64,000 nucleotides of DNA from Rhodococcus sp. 4CII. Its GTDB lineage: Bacteria > Actinomycetota > Actinomycetes > Mycobacteriales > Mycobacteriaceae. The DNA lies in assembly GCF_014256275.1 (NCBI RefSeq), contig NZ_JACCFE010000002.1, positions 1 through 64,000 of the forward strand, given 5' to 3'. The translations under genes and the position numbers were made by a program. Shown here piece after piece: positions 24,270 through 33,358 of the stretch. Numbering within the stretch: the stretch's first letter is position 1; every line of letters starts with the position of its first letter. The notes under the pieces are model-generated. The model ran no database searches and was not told where the DNA came from. It saw nothing but the letters and a program-made list of their open reading frames with translations.

Positions 24270-24292
24270 CCTCGCAGCCCGGAGACCACCCC

Positions 24293-24553
24293 ATGAGTAC
24301 CTCGAACAACCACGCCGCCGCCTACGCGTCAGCGCCGACAAAGACCACCCCGTCGGATCTATCACGCATCACCGCCGACACCCTCATCGCCAACGGCGAC
24401 CACGACCGCATGGTCCCCACCCCACTGTCCGAAGATCTACGACGCCGCATCCCCGGCTCCGAACTGATCATCTACCCCGACTCCGGCCACGGCGGAATCT
24501 TCCAATACCACGACAGGTTCGCTCCGGTCGCCGTCGAGTTCCTCGGTCACTGA
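24293..24553 (+). pseudogene. Truncated alpha/beta hydrolase (C-terminal third only)
   Basis: An 86-residue frame with an ATG that holds only the last strands and helices of a hydrolase: SDLSRITADTLIANGDHDRM, then ELIIYPDSGHGGIFQYHDRF. It matches the C-terminus of the hydrolase at 22357-23271 closely, including the catalytic Asp and His, but has no nucleophile elbow. It is best read as the remnant of a duplicated or recombined hydrolase gene. A small expressed protein cannot be excluded, since the frame is open and in the operon. Confidence 0.65.
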
Positions 24554-24596
24554 ACACCTCTCGGTACACACGCCCTCTTGGATCGGAGAAGAACAC

Positions 24597-25415
24597 ATGC
24601 CCTCAGTACTCGTCACAGGAGCCGGCCGAGGCATCGGTCTGGCCATCACCCACCGCATGAGCGAAGCCGGGTGGACCGTCTACGCAACCGCCCGCTCGGA
24701 GTCGGCCCTTGCCCGCCTCGACCAGCTGCACCACGTCCACGCGGTCCCACTCGACATCACCGATCGACCGGCGATCGCGGCACTATCACGACACCTTCCA
24801 GCACGGCTGGACGCCGTGGTCAACAATGCCGGCATCATCGTCAGCGGACCGGTCGAAGGCCTCGCGATCGAGGACCTCTCGCGTCAGCTCGACGTCAACG
24901 TAGTCTCGCAGATCGCCGTCACCCAAGCCGTCCTGCCCGCGATCCGAGCAGCACACGGCCGCATCGTGTTCATGTCCTCGGTCAGCGGGCTGATCACCAC
25001 CCCCGGCACCGGCGCGTACAGCGCATCGAAATACGCGATCGAATCCCTCGGTGACGCACTGAGAATCGAACTGCGTCCGTGGAAGATCCCCGTCTCACTG
25101 ATCGAACCCGGACCCATCCGTACCGACATGTGGGAGGGAATGCTCGACGACTACGACGCCATGACCGCGAAACTGAGCCAAGAGAATAAGGCACTTTATG
25201 CAGCGCACCTCTCCGGTAGCCGCAAGCTCCTGGGGCGAATGCAAAAGATCGCTGCTCCACCGAAGCGCGTCACCAAAGCCGTCCACCATGCCCTGACGTC
25301 GCCGCGCCCCAAACGGCGCTACATCCTCGACACCACAAGTCGCGTCCAAAAACTGGCCGTAGCAGTAACGCCCACACCGGTCACCGACAAACTGCTCGCC
25401 GCAGTGACGACGTGA
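24597..25415 (+). CDS. Short-chain dehydrogenase/reductase
   Basis: A 272-residue classical SDR with the cofactor loop VTGAGRGIGLAI, NNAGI, the catalytic Ser in FMSSVSG and Tyr-x-x-x-Lys in YSASKYAIE. ATARSES after the second strand suggests NADP(H). The C-terminal extension with KRRYILDTTSR is like the retinol dehydrogenase-like subgroup. It ends the TetR-controlled operon. The substrate is unknown. Confidence 0.88.
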   Translation: MPSVLVTGAGRGIGLAITHRMSEAGWTVYATARSESALARLDQLHHVHAVPLDITDRPAIAALSRHLPARLDAVVNNAGIIVSGPVEGLAIEDLSRQLDVNVVSQIAVTQAVLPAIRAAHGRIVFMSSVSGLITTPGTGAYSASKYAIESLGDALRIELRPWKIPVSLIEPGPIRTDMWEGMLDDYDAMTAKLSQENKALYAAHLSGSRKLLGRMQKIAAPPKRVTKAVHHALTSPRPKRRYILDTTSRVQKLAVAVTPTPVTDKLLAAVTT

Positions 25416-25639
25416 CCTCACCTCAGACAGATCGGGTCGTCGACGCAGTACCCCATTCGATATTTTGAGCCCGGTGACACATTGACTTGATCGTCCGCGA
25501 ATCATGCACCACGTTTCAGCACACGGTTCGGGTTCGGTGCATACCCCTGGAGGCGCAAACGGACCACCGCGGTCGCGCCGTCAGAAATTAGTTTCCTGTA
25601 CGCGACCGGCTTTCCGCTCTTCACCCTCCCGCCGAACGG

Positions 25640-26216
25640 CGGTGATGCACCGGGCCAACTTACCAGCCGGGCGAGATCACTCCCACCACCGAACTTCTGC
25701 TCTCCCACAAGCACCCAGACGACCACGCACAGGTCGCCGCCTCTTCGACGAGGTGATCCACGCCGACGAGCCGTTCAGCAGCAGACACCGTATCATGGAG
25801 ACCGACCATCGCATCCACCACGAGATCGTGGTCGGCATCGAATGCTCGACGAGGACGATCAGGTCATCGGCACCTCCGGGTACTACATCGACGTCACCGA
25901 AACGTCGGAAACAGACCTCCGCGTCTTCAACGCGGCACACACCGAGGCCGTCGCCGAACTCGAACATCCCGGGCGGTGACGAGCAGGCCAAGGGTGCCGT
26001 CATGCTCGTCTACGGCGTCTCCACCGAACGCGCCTTCGGAATCCTCACCTGGCGCTCACAGCAGACCAACACCAAACTCCACACCCTCGCCGAGCGACTT
26101 CGTCGACACCCTCACCGCCGAGGCGACCCTGCCCGAGTCGTTTCCGGCCACGGTTCGACCACCTCCTCCTCACCGCACACGAGCACCACGACACACCGCA
26201 GGAAAAACGGGACTGA
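25640..26216 (+). pseudogene. Decayed PAS-ANTAR regulator gene
   Basis: Parts of a PAS domain and an ANTAR RNA-binding domain are readable only by changing frame several times. They are QPGEITPTTELLLSHKHPDD, then DEVIHADEPFSSRHRIM, then VIGTSGYYIDVTET, then EQAKGAVMLVYGVSTERAFG with ILTWRSQQTNTKLHTLAERL, and finally RFDHLLLTAHEH before a stop. The order and content match the PAS-ANTAR proteins common in Rhodococcus and Mycobacterium. At least three frame changes make a working product unlikely. The exact 5' end is unclear. Confidence 0.75.
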
Positions 26217-26284
26217 CAGGCGACCCCGCACGGTGGAAACACATGGCGGGACCCGGACGAGTGCGAGCCGGGGTAAACCGAGTC

Positions 26285-26704
26285 GCTGTACACACAGAAC
26301 CACTGGGAGTGGCTCGTCACCTATCAAGGCGCCTGGAAGCCGGCCCAGTCATCAACCCGATCAACGTCATGTTGACCATCGACGAAGTGGAATACGGTTC
26401 TACGAAATGCTCTTCGGCGGCGGCCCATCTATCCGACAGAGATCGAGCGGGTCCTGAGCGCGCACCCGGATATCACCATGGTGAGCGTGGGTGCCGTCCC
26501 CCACTCCGTCAAGGATGAACTCACGTGCACCTACGTCGTCCGTGCAACCGGCTCGGAGTTGACAGAGGACGAATCCATCGATTTCTCGGCACAGCATCTC
26601 GCCGCATACAAGCGGCCACGGATGGTCCGATTCGTCATCAACCTTCCGAAGACATCGATCGGAAGATTCTGCGCCGCAAACTTATCAATGCCTTCGAATC
26701 CTGA
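26285..26704 (+). pseudogene. Decayed, internally deleted acyl-CoA synthetase gene
   Basis: An N-terminal piece (NHWEWLVTYQGA, then GPVINPINVMLTIDEVEY) joins directly to the C-terminal domain of an AMP-forming ligase (YPTEIERVLSAHPDIT, then AAYKRPRMVRFVINLPKTS). After one more frame change the usual end ILRRKLINAFES and a stop follow. The adenylation core is missing. The gene is dead and lies next to the decayed PAS-ANTAR gene, so this stretch is an erosion zone. Confidence 0.75.
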
Positions 26705-26855
26705 GTCGAATCATTGCGTTCGCGAAGGATCACCATGCACTCGGCACTCGCATTAGGTTCAAGTGGTCCCTTCTCGTCGTACCGACGGATTGTCGACAAA
26801 TGATGTCCGTTGTGATCGGCGGCGACTGCGGTGTGGTGGGCGGTCTTTCGCGTGG

Positions 26856-27482
26856 TTAGTCGGTGCGCAGCAAGCCGTGGAGCAGGAGGTCGCCGAGTTC
26901 TCCGAAGGCATCGGCGGCGGACAGTCCGGTGCGCTCGAGGAGCACGCCGGACTGGACGGCGTCGATCGCCAATGCCACCAACTGGGCGGCGAATGCGGCG
27001 TCGGTGGCCCGGAAGTGCCCGGACTCGACGCCCTCGTCGATCAATTCGTGCACCCGCTGCGCGGCCTGCGCGGTATTGCGGCCGTAAATCTCCGCTGTCG
27101 GTGCGTACGACACCATGTCGTCGTAGAACGCCCGCGAGTTGCGGCGCATCGCCGATGCGACACCACCGAGATACGTCGTGATCCGCTTACGCGGATCGGA
27201 CTCGTCGGCAACGGCGGCTTCGATCTCGTCCGCGGCGGCGCCGAAGAAGTGTTTGGTGGCGGCGATGACGAGTTGCTCTTTTGTCGACGCCACGCTGTAG
27301 AGGGTGGCCTTGGAGCACCGCAAACGCTGGGTCAGGTCGTCGACGGTGACCGACGTGAACCCCTCCGTCAGGAAAATTTCCTCGATCCGCGCGAGCAGTT
27401 CGTCGCGGCGGGCGGTGTCGACGCGTCGACGCCGCGGGGTGTTCATCGTCGCGCGGTTCGGCGTCGCTCCTGCACGTGCCAT
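26856..27482 (-). CDS. TetR-family transcriptional regulator
   Basis: A regulator of about 208 residues. The helix-turn-helix reads LLARIEEIFLTEGFTSVTVD, DLTQRLRCSKATLYS and STKEQLVIAATKHF; the C-terminal ligand domain follows. It diverges from the acyl-CoA synthetase operon and a perfect dyad lies between them. The start is uncertain: 27482 is taken, but MNTPRRRR at 27446 is possible and neither has a good ribosome site. By position it probably represses 27601-30790, with an acyl-CoA as a plausible effector. Confidence 0.85.
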   Translation of the reverse strand: MARAGATPNRATMNTPRRRRVDTARRDELLARIEEIFLTEGFTSVTVDDLTQRLRCSKATLYSVASTKEQLVIAATKHFFGAAADEIEAAVADESDPRKRITTYLGGVASAMRRNSRAFYDDMVSYAPTAEIYGRNTAQAAQRVHELIDEGVESGHFRATDAAFAAQLVALAIDAVQSGVLLERTGLSAADAFGELGDLLLHGLLRTD

Positions 27483-27545
27483 GTGGTCGAGTGTTTCACA
27501 ATCGCGGGCCTCTCGAATCCCCAGGGCTTCCCTTCCAGACACGCG

Positions 27546-27583
27546 TTGGGTACATTGATAGGTACCCAATTACCCAATAGATT
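27546..27583 (+). promoter_or_regulatory. Promoter with overlapping TetR operator
   Basis: TTGGGTAC, 8 bases and GTACCCAA (27546-27569) form a perfect 8-base dyad. It overlaps a -35-like TTGATA (27555-27560) that is followed after 17 bases by TAGATT (27578-27583). AGGAG and the GTG start of the acyl-CoA synthetase come right after, so the leader is very short. A repressor on the dyad would cover the promoter. Confidence 0.6.
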
Positions 27584-27600
27584 ACCCGCTAGGAGTTGTC

Positions 27601-29226
27601 GTGTCTGTCGATATCGACGCGCGAGTACGCAAGATCCTGTCGTCCTACGCCGGTGACGGCACGAACGTGGCGTGGCTACTGTGCGATCGGCACCCACCCG
27701 AATCCCTGGCACTGACGGTCGTGAACGAGGATCTGTCCACCACACGACTGACCTATGGTGACCTCGCCGACTCATCACGCCGATTCGCGCAGGTGCTCAC
27801 CGATCGAGGGATCGGCCGAGGCGATCGCGTTGCCACTCTGATGGGCAAGGGCACCGACCTGGTGTCCGTCCTGCTCGGCATCTGGCGGGTCGGCGCCGTC
27901 TACGTCCCACTGTTCACGGCGTTCGCCGAGGACGCCGTGACCTCCCGCCTGACGAACTCGGAGACCAAGCTGGTTGTCGTCGACGCACAGTATCGGTCCA
28001 AGGTCGCTACCAGTGGTGATTGGGACGTGCTGGTGGCCGGCGGCGCCGAGAATGGTCTGACCGCGGCCATGGCCTCGGCAAGCACCGAGGCCCGGGCGTC
28101 CGTTTCGGTCGGTGGAGACGGACCGCTGGTGCACATGTTCACCTCGGGTACCACCGGCACGCCCAAGGGCGTCGTCCATCCCGTCCGCTACATCGCCGGT
28201 TGGCAAAGCTACCTCGAATACGCACTCGCCGTGGGCGAGGACGGCGTGTTCTGGTGTGCGGCAGACCCGGGATGGGCGTACGGGCTCTACACCGCGGTCA
28301 TCGCGCCGTTGGCCGCCGGAGTTCCGACCATCCTGACCCGCGGCGGCTTCTCCGCCGCCTCCACCTGGGATGTGCTCTCCCAGTTGCAGGTCACCGACTA
28401 CGCGGCAGCGCCGACCGTGTACCGGGGCATGCGCGCCGAACACCACTACCGGGCCGACACACTCGCGTTGCGCAGCCTCTCGAGCGCGGGTGAACCGCTC
28501 ACCCCCGAGGTGAACCTGTGGGCCGAGAAGGAACTCGGCCTGCTCGTCCACGACCACTACGGACAGACCGAACTCGGGATGCCTGCCGGATTTCCGCATC
28601 ACCCTGACCTCGCGGTCCCGGTGGTCGCGGGAGCCATGGGGGTCGCGCTGCCCGGGTGGAAGCTGACCGTCCTCGGCAACGACCGCGACGAGCCCGCACC
28701 CGCCGGCACGGTCGGGCGGCTCGCGGTGGTGGTCGCCGACAGCCCGCTGATGACCTTCACCGAATACGCGGCCGGACGCGGCGACGCCGGCCGATTCACC
28801 ACCGACAAGAACTACTTCCTCACCGGCGACACCGCCAGCATCGACGCCGACGGAATCCTGCATTTCTCCTCCCGCGACGACGACGTCATCATCATGGCCG
28901 GTTACCGAATCGGCCCCTTCGACGTCGAATCCGTTCTCGCACAACACCCTGCCGTGCGCGAGTGCGCCGTGGTCGCCGCGCCCGACGAGGTGCGCGGCGA
29001 AGTGATCGAGGCCTTCGTCATCCGGAAACCCGATACCACCGTCGCCGAAGAGGATCTGGTCGCCGAGCTGCAGCAGTGGGTCAAGACCAAGTACGCCGCC
29101 CACGCCTACCCGCGCCGGGTGCATTTCGTCGACACCCTCCCCAAGACCCCGAGCGGAAAGATCCAGCGCGCCCAGCTCCGCCAGCAGCGCCGCGCCGAAC
29201 TGGCCCGACAGGACGCACACTCATGA
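27601..29226 (+). CDS. AMP-forming acyl-CoA synthetase (acetyl/medium-chain type)
   Basis: A 541-residue adenylating enzyme with the P-loop MFTSGTTGTPKGVVHP, HDHYGQTELGMPAG, the hinge region FLTGDTASIDADGILHFSSR and the catalytic Lys in TPSGKIQRA. The size and the HYGQTE motif point to the medium-chain or acetyl-CoA synthetase-like group. It activates a carboxylic acid as its CoA thioester, feeding the crotonase and SDR genes that follow with ATGA overlaps. The GTG at 27601 follows AGGAG by 5 bases. The acid is unknown. Confidence 0.9.
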   Translation: MSVDIDARVRKILSSYAGDGTNVAWLLCDRHPPESLALTVVNEDLSTTRLTYGDLADSSRRFAQVLTDRGIGRGDRVATLMGKGTDLVSVLLGIWRVGAVYVPLFTAFAEDAVTSRLTNSETKLVVVDAQYRSKVATSGDWDVLVAGGAENGLTAAMASASTEARASVSVGGDGPLVHMFTSGTTGTPKGVVHPVRYIAGWQSYLEYALAVGEDGVFWCAADPGWAYGLYTAVIAPLAAGVPTILTRGGFSAASTWDVLSQLQVTDYAAAPTVYRGMRAEHHYRADTLALRSLSSAGEPLTPEVNLWAEKELGLLVHDHYGQTELGMPAGFPHHPDLAVPVVAGAMGVALPGWKLTVLGNDRDEPAPAGTVGRLAVVVADSPLMTFTEYAAGRGDAGRFTTDKNYFLTGDTASIDADGILHFSSRDDDVIIMAGYRIGPFDVESVLAQHPAVRECAVVAAPDEVRGEVIEAFVIRKPDTTVAEEDLVAELQQWVKTKYAAHAYPRRVHFVDTLPKTPSGKIQRAQLRQQRRAELARQDAHS

Positions 29227-30035
29227 CCGACAACCGCTCACCACTGGTCGTGACACAGCACGGCCCCACCCGCATCCTCACCCTCAACCGCCCCCACCGG
29301 CGAAACGCCCTGAACGACACCCTGGTCGAGGCACTGGGCGGCGCGCTATCCGACGCCGAGACCGACCGTGACACCCGAGCCGTCGTCCTGCGTGGCGCCG
29401 GCAAGAGCTTCTGCGCCGGCGCCGACCTCCAGTACTTCCTGCACCTGCACGCCCGCGGCCAGACCCCACTCGGCTTCCTGCGCAAGGTTTCGGCCCTCGC
29501 CACCCGACTCGAGGCCAGCCGGTTGCCTGTTGTCGCAGCGATCCACGGGCACGCCGTCGCCGGCGGACTCGAACTCGCCCTCGCCTGCGACGTCGTCATC
29601 GCCACCCCCACCGCACGCATCGGGGACGGCCACGTCCGGAACAACCTCCTCCCCGCCGGCGGCGCCAGCGTGCGCCTGCCCCGCAAGGTCGGCGACTCCA
29701 TGGCCCGCTGGCTCGCCCTGACCGGCGCCTTGCTTCCGGCGACCGAACTTTCGCACACCGGATGGCTACACGCGGTCGTCGACCACGAACACCTGCACAC
29801 CACCGCCCTGGCCGCCGCCACCGAACTCGCCGAGCACGCCGGCCCCGCCCAACACGCCTACAAAACGCTGCTCGCCGACCTCACCGGCCTCGACGAAAAA
29901 CGTGGCCTCGCTCACGAACTCGACGCCTTCGATGCCCACTGGCAGACCAGCGACGTCCCCGCCGCCCTGAACGACTTCCTCCACGGCAGGACCACCACCA
30001 CCAACTCCCACCCCGCCCCGACAGGAACACGATGA
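29223..30035 (+). CDS. Enoyl-CoA hydratase/isomerase family protein
   Basis: A 270-residue crotonase with LNRPHRRNAL, FCAGADLQYF and HGHAVAGGLELALACDVVIA, including the first catalytic Glu position in GGLELA. The second Glu region reads VRNNLLPAGGASVRLPRKVG, where Pro-Ala replaces the classical acid, so it may be an isomerase or hydrolase rather than a hydratase. Starts and stops overlap with both neighbours (ATGA), giving a three-gene unit. The role is to process the CoA ester made upstream. Confidence 0.88.
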   Translation: MTDNRSPLVVTQHGPTRILTLNRPHRRNALNDTLVEALGGALSDAETDRDTRAVVLRGAGKSFCAGADLQYFLHLHARGQTPLGFLRKVSALATRLEASRLPVVAAIHGHAVAGGLELALACDVVIATPTARIGDGHVRNNLLPAGGASVRLPRKVGDSMARWLALTGALLPATELSHTGWLHAVVDHEHLHTTALAAATELAEHAGPAQHAYKTLLADLTGLDEKRGLAHELDAFDAHWQTSDVPAALNDFLHGRTTTTNSHPAPTGTR

Positions 30036-30790
30036 ACCGCTACACCGACCAGATCGTCCTCGTCACCGGCGCCGGCCAAGGCCTCGGCGCCGCCATGGCC
30101 CACCGCTTCGCCGCCGAAGGCGCCACCGTCGCCATCGCCGAAATCAACGAAGCCGCAGGACAAGCACTTGCCGCCGAGCTGACCGACCGCTACGGACACC
30201 CGGCCACCAGCCACCCCGTCGACGTCGCCTCCGCCCCCCAGGTCCAGGACTGGATCGACACGATCGCCGACACCCACGGCCGCATCGATGTCCTGGTCAA
30301 CAACGCCGGCATCATCCGCGACAACCGCATCGAAAAGATGAGCATCGACGACTGGCACGCTGTGCTCGAGGTGTCCCTGACCGGATCGTTCCTGTGCACC
30401 CAAGCCGTCCTACCGCACATGCGCGCCCGCGCCTACGGCCGAATCGTGTCGTTCAGCTCCATGAGCTGGCGCGGGAACTTCGGTCAAGCCAATTACGTCG
30501 CAGCCAAGGCCGGCATCGTTGGGCTCACCCGCACCATCGCCCTCGAATCCGCCCGCGACGGCATCACCGCCAACGCCATCGCCCCCGGACTCATCGAAAC
30601 CCCCATGCTCGCCTCCATGAACGGACCCGCCCGCGACAAACTCGTCTCCAAAGTCCCCCAAAAACGGACCGGTGACCCCACCGACATCGCCGAAGCCGCC
30701 GCCTACCTCTGCTCCCCCGCCGCCGGCTACGTCAGCGGCATCGTCCTCGACGTCGACGGCGGCCTCGGCATCGGATCCTCCATCCGGTAG
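30032..30790 (+). CDS. Short-chain dehydrogenase (3-hydroxyacyl-CoA/ketoreductase-like)
   Basis: A 252-residue classical SDR with VTGAGQGLGAAM, NNAGI, Ser in FSSMSW, Tyr-x-x-x-Lys in YVAAKAGIVG and the C-terminal YVSGIVLDVDGG. It is like FabG and 3-hydroxyacyl-CoA dehydrogenases of the SDR type and could oxidise the hydroxyacyl-CoA formed by the crotonase. The ATG overlaps the crotonase stop. It is the last gene of this operon. Confidence 0.9.
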   Translation: MNRYTDQIVLVTGAGQGLGAAMAHRFAAEGATVAIAEINEAAGQALAAELTDRYGHPATSHPVDVASAPQVQDWIDTIADTHGRIDVLVNNAGIIRDNRIEKMSIDDWHAVLEVSLTGSFLCTQAVLPHMRARAYGRIVSFSSMSWRGNFGQANYVAAKAGIVGLTRTIALESARDGITANAIAPGLIETPMLASMNGPARDKLVSKVPQKRTGDPTDIAEAAAYLCSPAAGYVSGIVLDVDGGLGIGSSIR

Positions 30791-31214
30791 CCCCAAAAAC
30801 TGAATCCTCCAACATGCGCCCGCAGACACAATTCCGGCAGATCACGTCCGTCGCTCACGTCACGTCCGCGCGAGGCGATCCGCGGCAGCAGGCGCGCCCT
30901 AAAGGGGTATTCCACTGCTCTGGATCAATCAGGCTCGCAACAACCTCATTCTCAAACCAGCTTCGTGATCTACGAGATGAATTGCAGGACAGCGACTATC
31001 CTGAACGCTCGTTGTTGGGGACGACATCACGTGGGTTCGAGCGACGACCCATCTGGCGGGTACGTTCACTTGCCTACTCGTACCCATTCTTGTACCCTAG
31101 AAGGTGTCCGCAATCACAGGATCTACACCCGGTGCTTACGAATACGTCGGCGGGCCCCCCTCAACCGCCGGGTGTGCACCGAGTTGGTGTTCGAACGAAG
31201 GCAGGAAGTCTGAA
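30791..31214. other. Intergenic stretch before the CocE esterase gene
   Basis: No convincing gene. The right half has GGGTAC (31058-31063) and two GTACCC copies (31080-31085 and 31092-31097). These are the half-sites of the perfect dyad at 27546-27569, although the spacing differs. The same TetR protein might act here. The last bases carry AGGAAG before the esterase start. Confidence 0.4.
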
Positions 31215-32882
31215 ATGAGTCAGATAAGCATCGATCTCAACGTGGAGGTGCCGATGCGCGACGGCACGATTCTGAGGGCCGATGTCTATCGGCCGGCGGC
31301 GGCGGGGGCCTATCCGGTGCTGATCCAGCGCACCCCGTACGACAAGACGGCATCGTTGAATGTCCTCTTGTTCGACACCCTGATCGCGGTGAAGCGTGGC
31401 TACATCGTCGTGCAGCAGGACACCCGTGGCAGATTCGATTCCGACGGAGAGTGGCTGCCCTGGGCCTACGAGCAGCAGGACGGGTACGACACCGTCGTCT
31501 GGGCGAGCCACCTTCCCGGCAGCAACGGCAAGGTCGGCATGTTCGGCGGAAGCTATACCGGTCAGACTCAATGGGCCGCAGCTCTCGCTGCACCGCCAGG
31601 TCTGGCGGCGATAGCCCCGCAGGTCACCTGGAGTGACCCGGCCGATGGTCTCATGTTCCGCGGCGGCGCAGTCGAACTCGGTCTCAACGCGTGGTGGACG
31701 CTCGCCCAGTCCTTGGCGCAGTTGCCTAAGGTCGTCGAAGATCCCGACGAGTTGCTGGGTGCGATGGCAACCACGATTGCAGATTACGACTCGCTGGCCA
31801 CGAAGAGCTACTGGGAGCTCCCGGCGGTGCCGCTGCCCGCCCTGAGCCGGGCCGGCCTGCCCGACATCGGTGTTCAACGCGGTCTGCAGAACCCCGACAC
31901 CACCGAGGAATGCCGGGTTGCCGGCCACCACGACCAGGTAACTGTGCCTAGCCTGAACATCGCTGGTTGGTACGACGTCTTTCAGCAGGGAACACTCGAC
32001 AACTACATCGCGATGCGCGAACGCGGGGTGCCGACCCGTCTCGTGGCGGGCCCATGGCCGCATGTGAAAGGCTTCAACTTCGGCCAGATCGGCGACGTCA
32101 ACTTCGGGCTACTCTCGGAGGTCGCCCCCGGAGCCAAGACCATGACCGACTATCAGCTCGATTGGTTCGAGAACTACCTTCGTGACGGGTCGGACACCAC
32201 CGATTCGAGTGCACCAGTGCAACTGTTCGTCATGGGAATCAACCAATGGCGCGACGAGGAAGAATGGCCGCTCCAGCGTGCGGTCGCCACGCCGCTGTAC
32301 CTTCACGGAGACGGCAGTGCGTCCTTCGACCAGCCCACCGCCGAGCAATCACACAGCGACTTCACCTATGACCCCGCCGATCCGGTGCCGACGTGCGGCG
32401 GCAACCTCGTCATGTCTACCCAGTTCCCGGCCGGACCGAAAGACCAGGCCACCGTCGAAGATCGTGCCGATGTGTTGATGTTCTCGACGCCCGTGCTGAC
32501 AGAAGACCTCGAAATCACCGGCAAGATAACGGCCGAACTCTTCGCCGCCACCGACGGACCGACGACCGACTGGGTAGTCAGACTCTGTGACGTTGACGAA
32601 AACGGCGTCTCCTACAACATCGTCGACGGAATCACCCGCGTGAACACCGAGCCCGAGAGCATCGACAAGACCGAGATCGATCTATGGTCGACCAGCATCG
32701 TCATCAAGGCCGGCCACCGGCTCCGAGTGCACGTCACCTCCAGCAACTTCCCCCGCTGGGACCGCAACCCCAACACCGACACCGAAGTGGACGACGCCAG
32801 CAAATTCCGCGTCGCACAACAAACCATTCACCACAACGCACTCCACCCCTCGCACCTCGTACTCCCGGTCATCCCCCGCTGA
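31215..32882 (+). CDS. CocE/NonD-family hydrolase (X-Pro dipeptidyl-peptidase fold)
   Basis: A 555-residue serine hydrolase of the cocaine esterase group. It has DTRGRFDSDG, the nucleophile elbow GMFGGSYTGQTQW, an Asp/His region with AGWYDVFQQGTLDNY and VAGPWPHVKGFNFG, and a C-terminal jelly-roll (DLEITGKITAELFAATDGPTT). Such enzymes hydrolyse esters, amides or beta-lactams. AGGAAG precedes the ATG at 31215; longer frames upstream are random in composition. No secretion signal is seen, so it is probably cytoplasmic. It is followed by a strong terminator. Confidence 0.9.
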   Translation: MSQISIDLNVEVPMRDGTILRADVYRPAAAGAYPVLIQRTPYDKTASLNVLLFDTLIAVKRGYIVVQQDTRGRFDSDGEWLPWAYEQQDGYDTVVWASHLPGSNGKVGMFGGSYTGQTQWAAALAAPPGLAAIAPQVTWSDPADGLMFRGGAVELGLNAWWTLAQSLAQLPKVVEDPDELLGAMATTIADYDSLATKSYWELPAVPLPALSRAGLPDIGVQRGLQNPDTTEECRVAGHHDQVTVPSLNIAGWYDVFQQGTLDNYIAMRERGVPTRLVAGPWPHVKGFNFGQIGDVNFGLLSEVAPGAKTMTDYQLDWFENYLRDGSDTTDSSAPVQLFVMGINQWRDEEEWPLQRAVATPLYLHGDGSASFDQPTAEQSHSDFTYDPADPVPTCGGNLVMSTQFPAGPKDQATVEDRADVLMFSTPVLTEDLEITGKITAELFAATDGPTTDWVVRLCDVDENGVSYNIVDGITRVNTEPESIDKTEIDLWSTSIVIKAGHRLRVHVTSSNFPRWDRNPNTDTEVDDASKFRVAQQTIHHNALHPSHLVLPVIPR

Positions 32883-32904
32883 AAAACGCTCACCACGAAA
32901 AATG

Positions 32905-32956
32905 ACGGCCGGGCAGCCACGCGCTCACAAACAAGCGTGCGCCTGCCCGGCCGTCC
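32905..32956 (+). terminator. Rho-independent-type terminator after the CocE gene
   Basis: GACGGCCGGGCAG and CTGCCCGGCCGTC form a perfect 13-base stem around a 26-base loop and are followed by CCTTTTCC. It lies 23 bases after the stop codon. This is the clearest terminator in the window. Confidence 0.8.
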
Positions 32957-33145
32957 CTTTTCCCTCTGTCTGATAGCGCCGATCCACGAAGTTCTGGCGC
33001 GATAACGCCGAACATACGATAGCTAGTCGTTGTGCAGGGAGTCTTCTGACGGTTTCTAGCTGATCGGATTCTCTTCGCACAAGTTACTCACGGTATCCAG
33101 CGTCCCGACTCGGCATCGCGCCGCAACCTAGGAGTCGCCATCCAC

Positions 33146-33358
33146 ATGCCCATGCTCATCATTCAAGCTGTCATTGCAGGTGTCAGTCTGTTAACCCCCC
33201 GACACGCCACAGAATCGATCCGACGAATCCTGACGAACATCGCCCTCGTACAAGCCAATGCGCGATGGATAACCATGGCAGCGGGCGCGCAAGAAGAGTC
33301 GTCCTACGGTCGTTCACGCGCAGACGCACTGGCCCAGGTAGACCGCGCAATTCCTTGA
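33146..33358 (+). CDS. Small hydrophobic protein, 70 aa (third copy)
   Basis: The frame starts MPMLIIQAVIAGVSLLTPRH and continues IRRILTNIALVQANARWITM. It matches the protein at 447-626 in the hydrophobic start, the LL.P turn and the IAL-x6-RWI-M block. A short polar tail with YGRSRADALAQVDRAIP is extra. No DUF3263-like partner is found next to it, and the DNA to the right is decayed, so the partner may have been lost. Function unknown. Confidence 0.5.
   Translation: MPMLIIQAVIAGVSLLTPRHATESIRRILTNIALVQANARWITMAAGAQEESSYGRSRADALAQVDRAIP

Noticed and set aside
30814..31218. A 134-residue plus-strand frame before the CocE gene
   Set aside because: It has no ribosome site, no domain and a random composition. 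AGGAAG and the ATG at 31215 mark the real start of the next gene.
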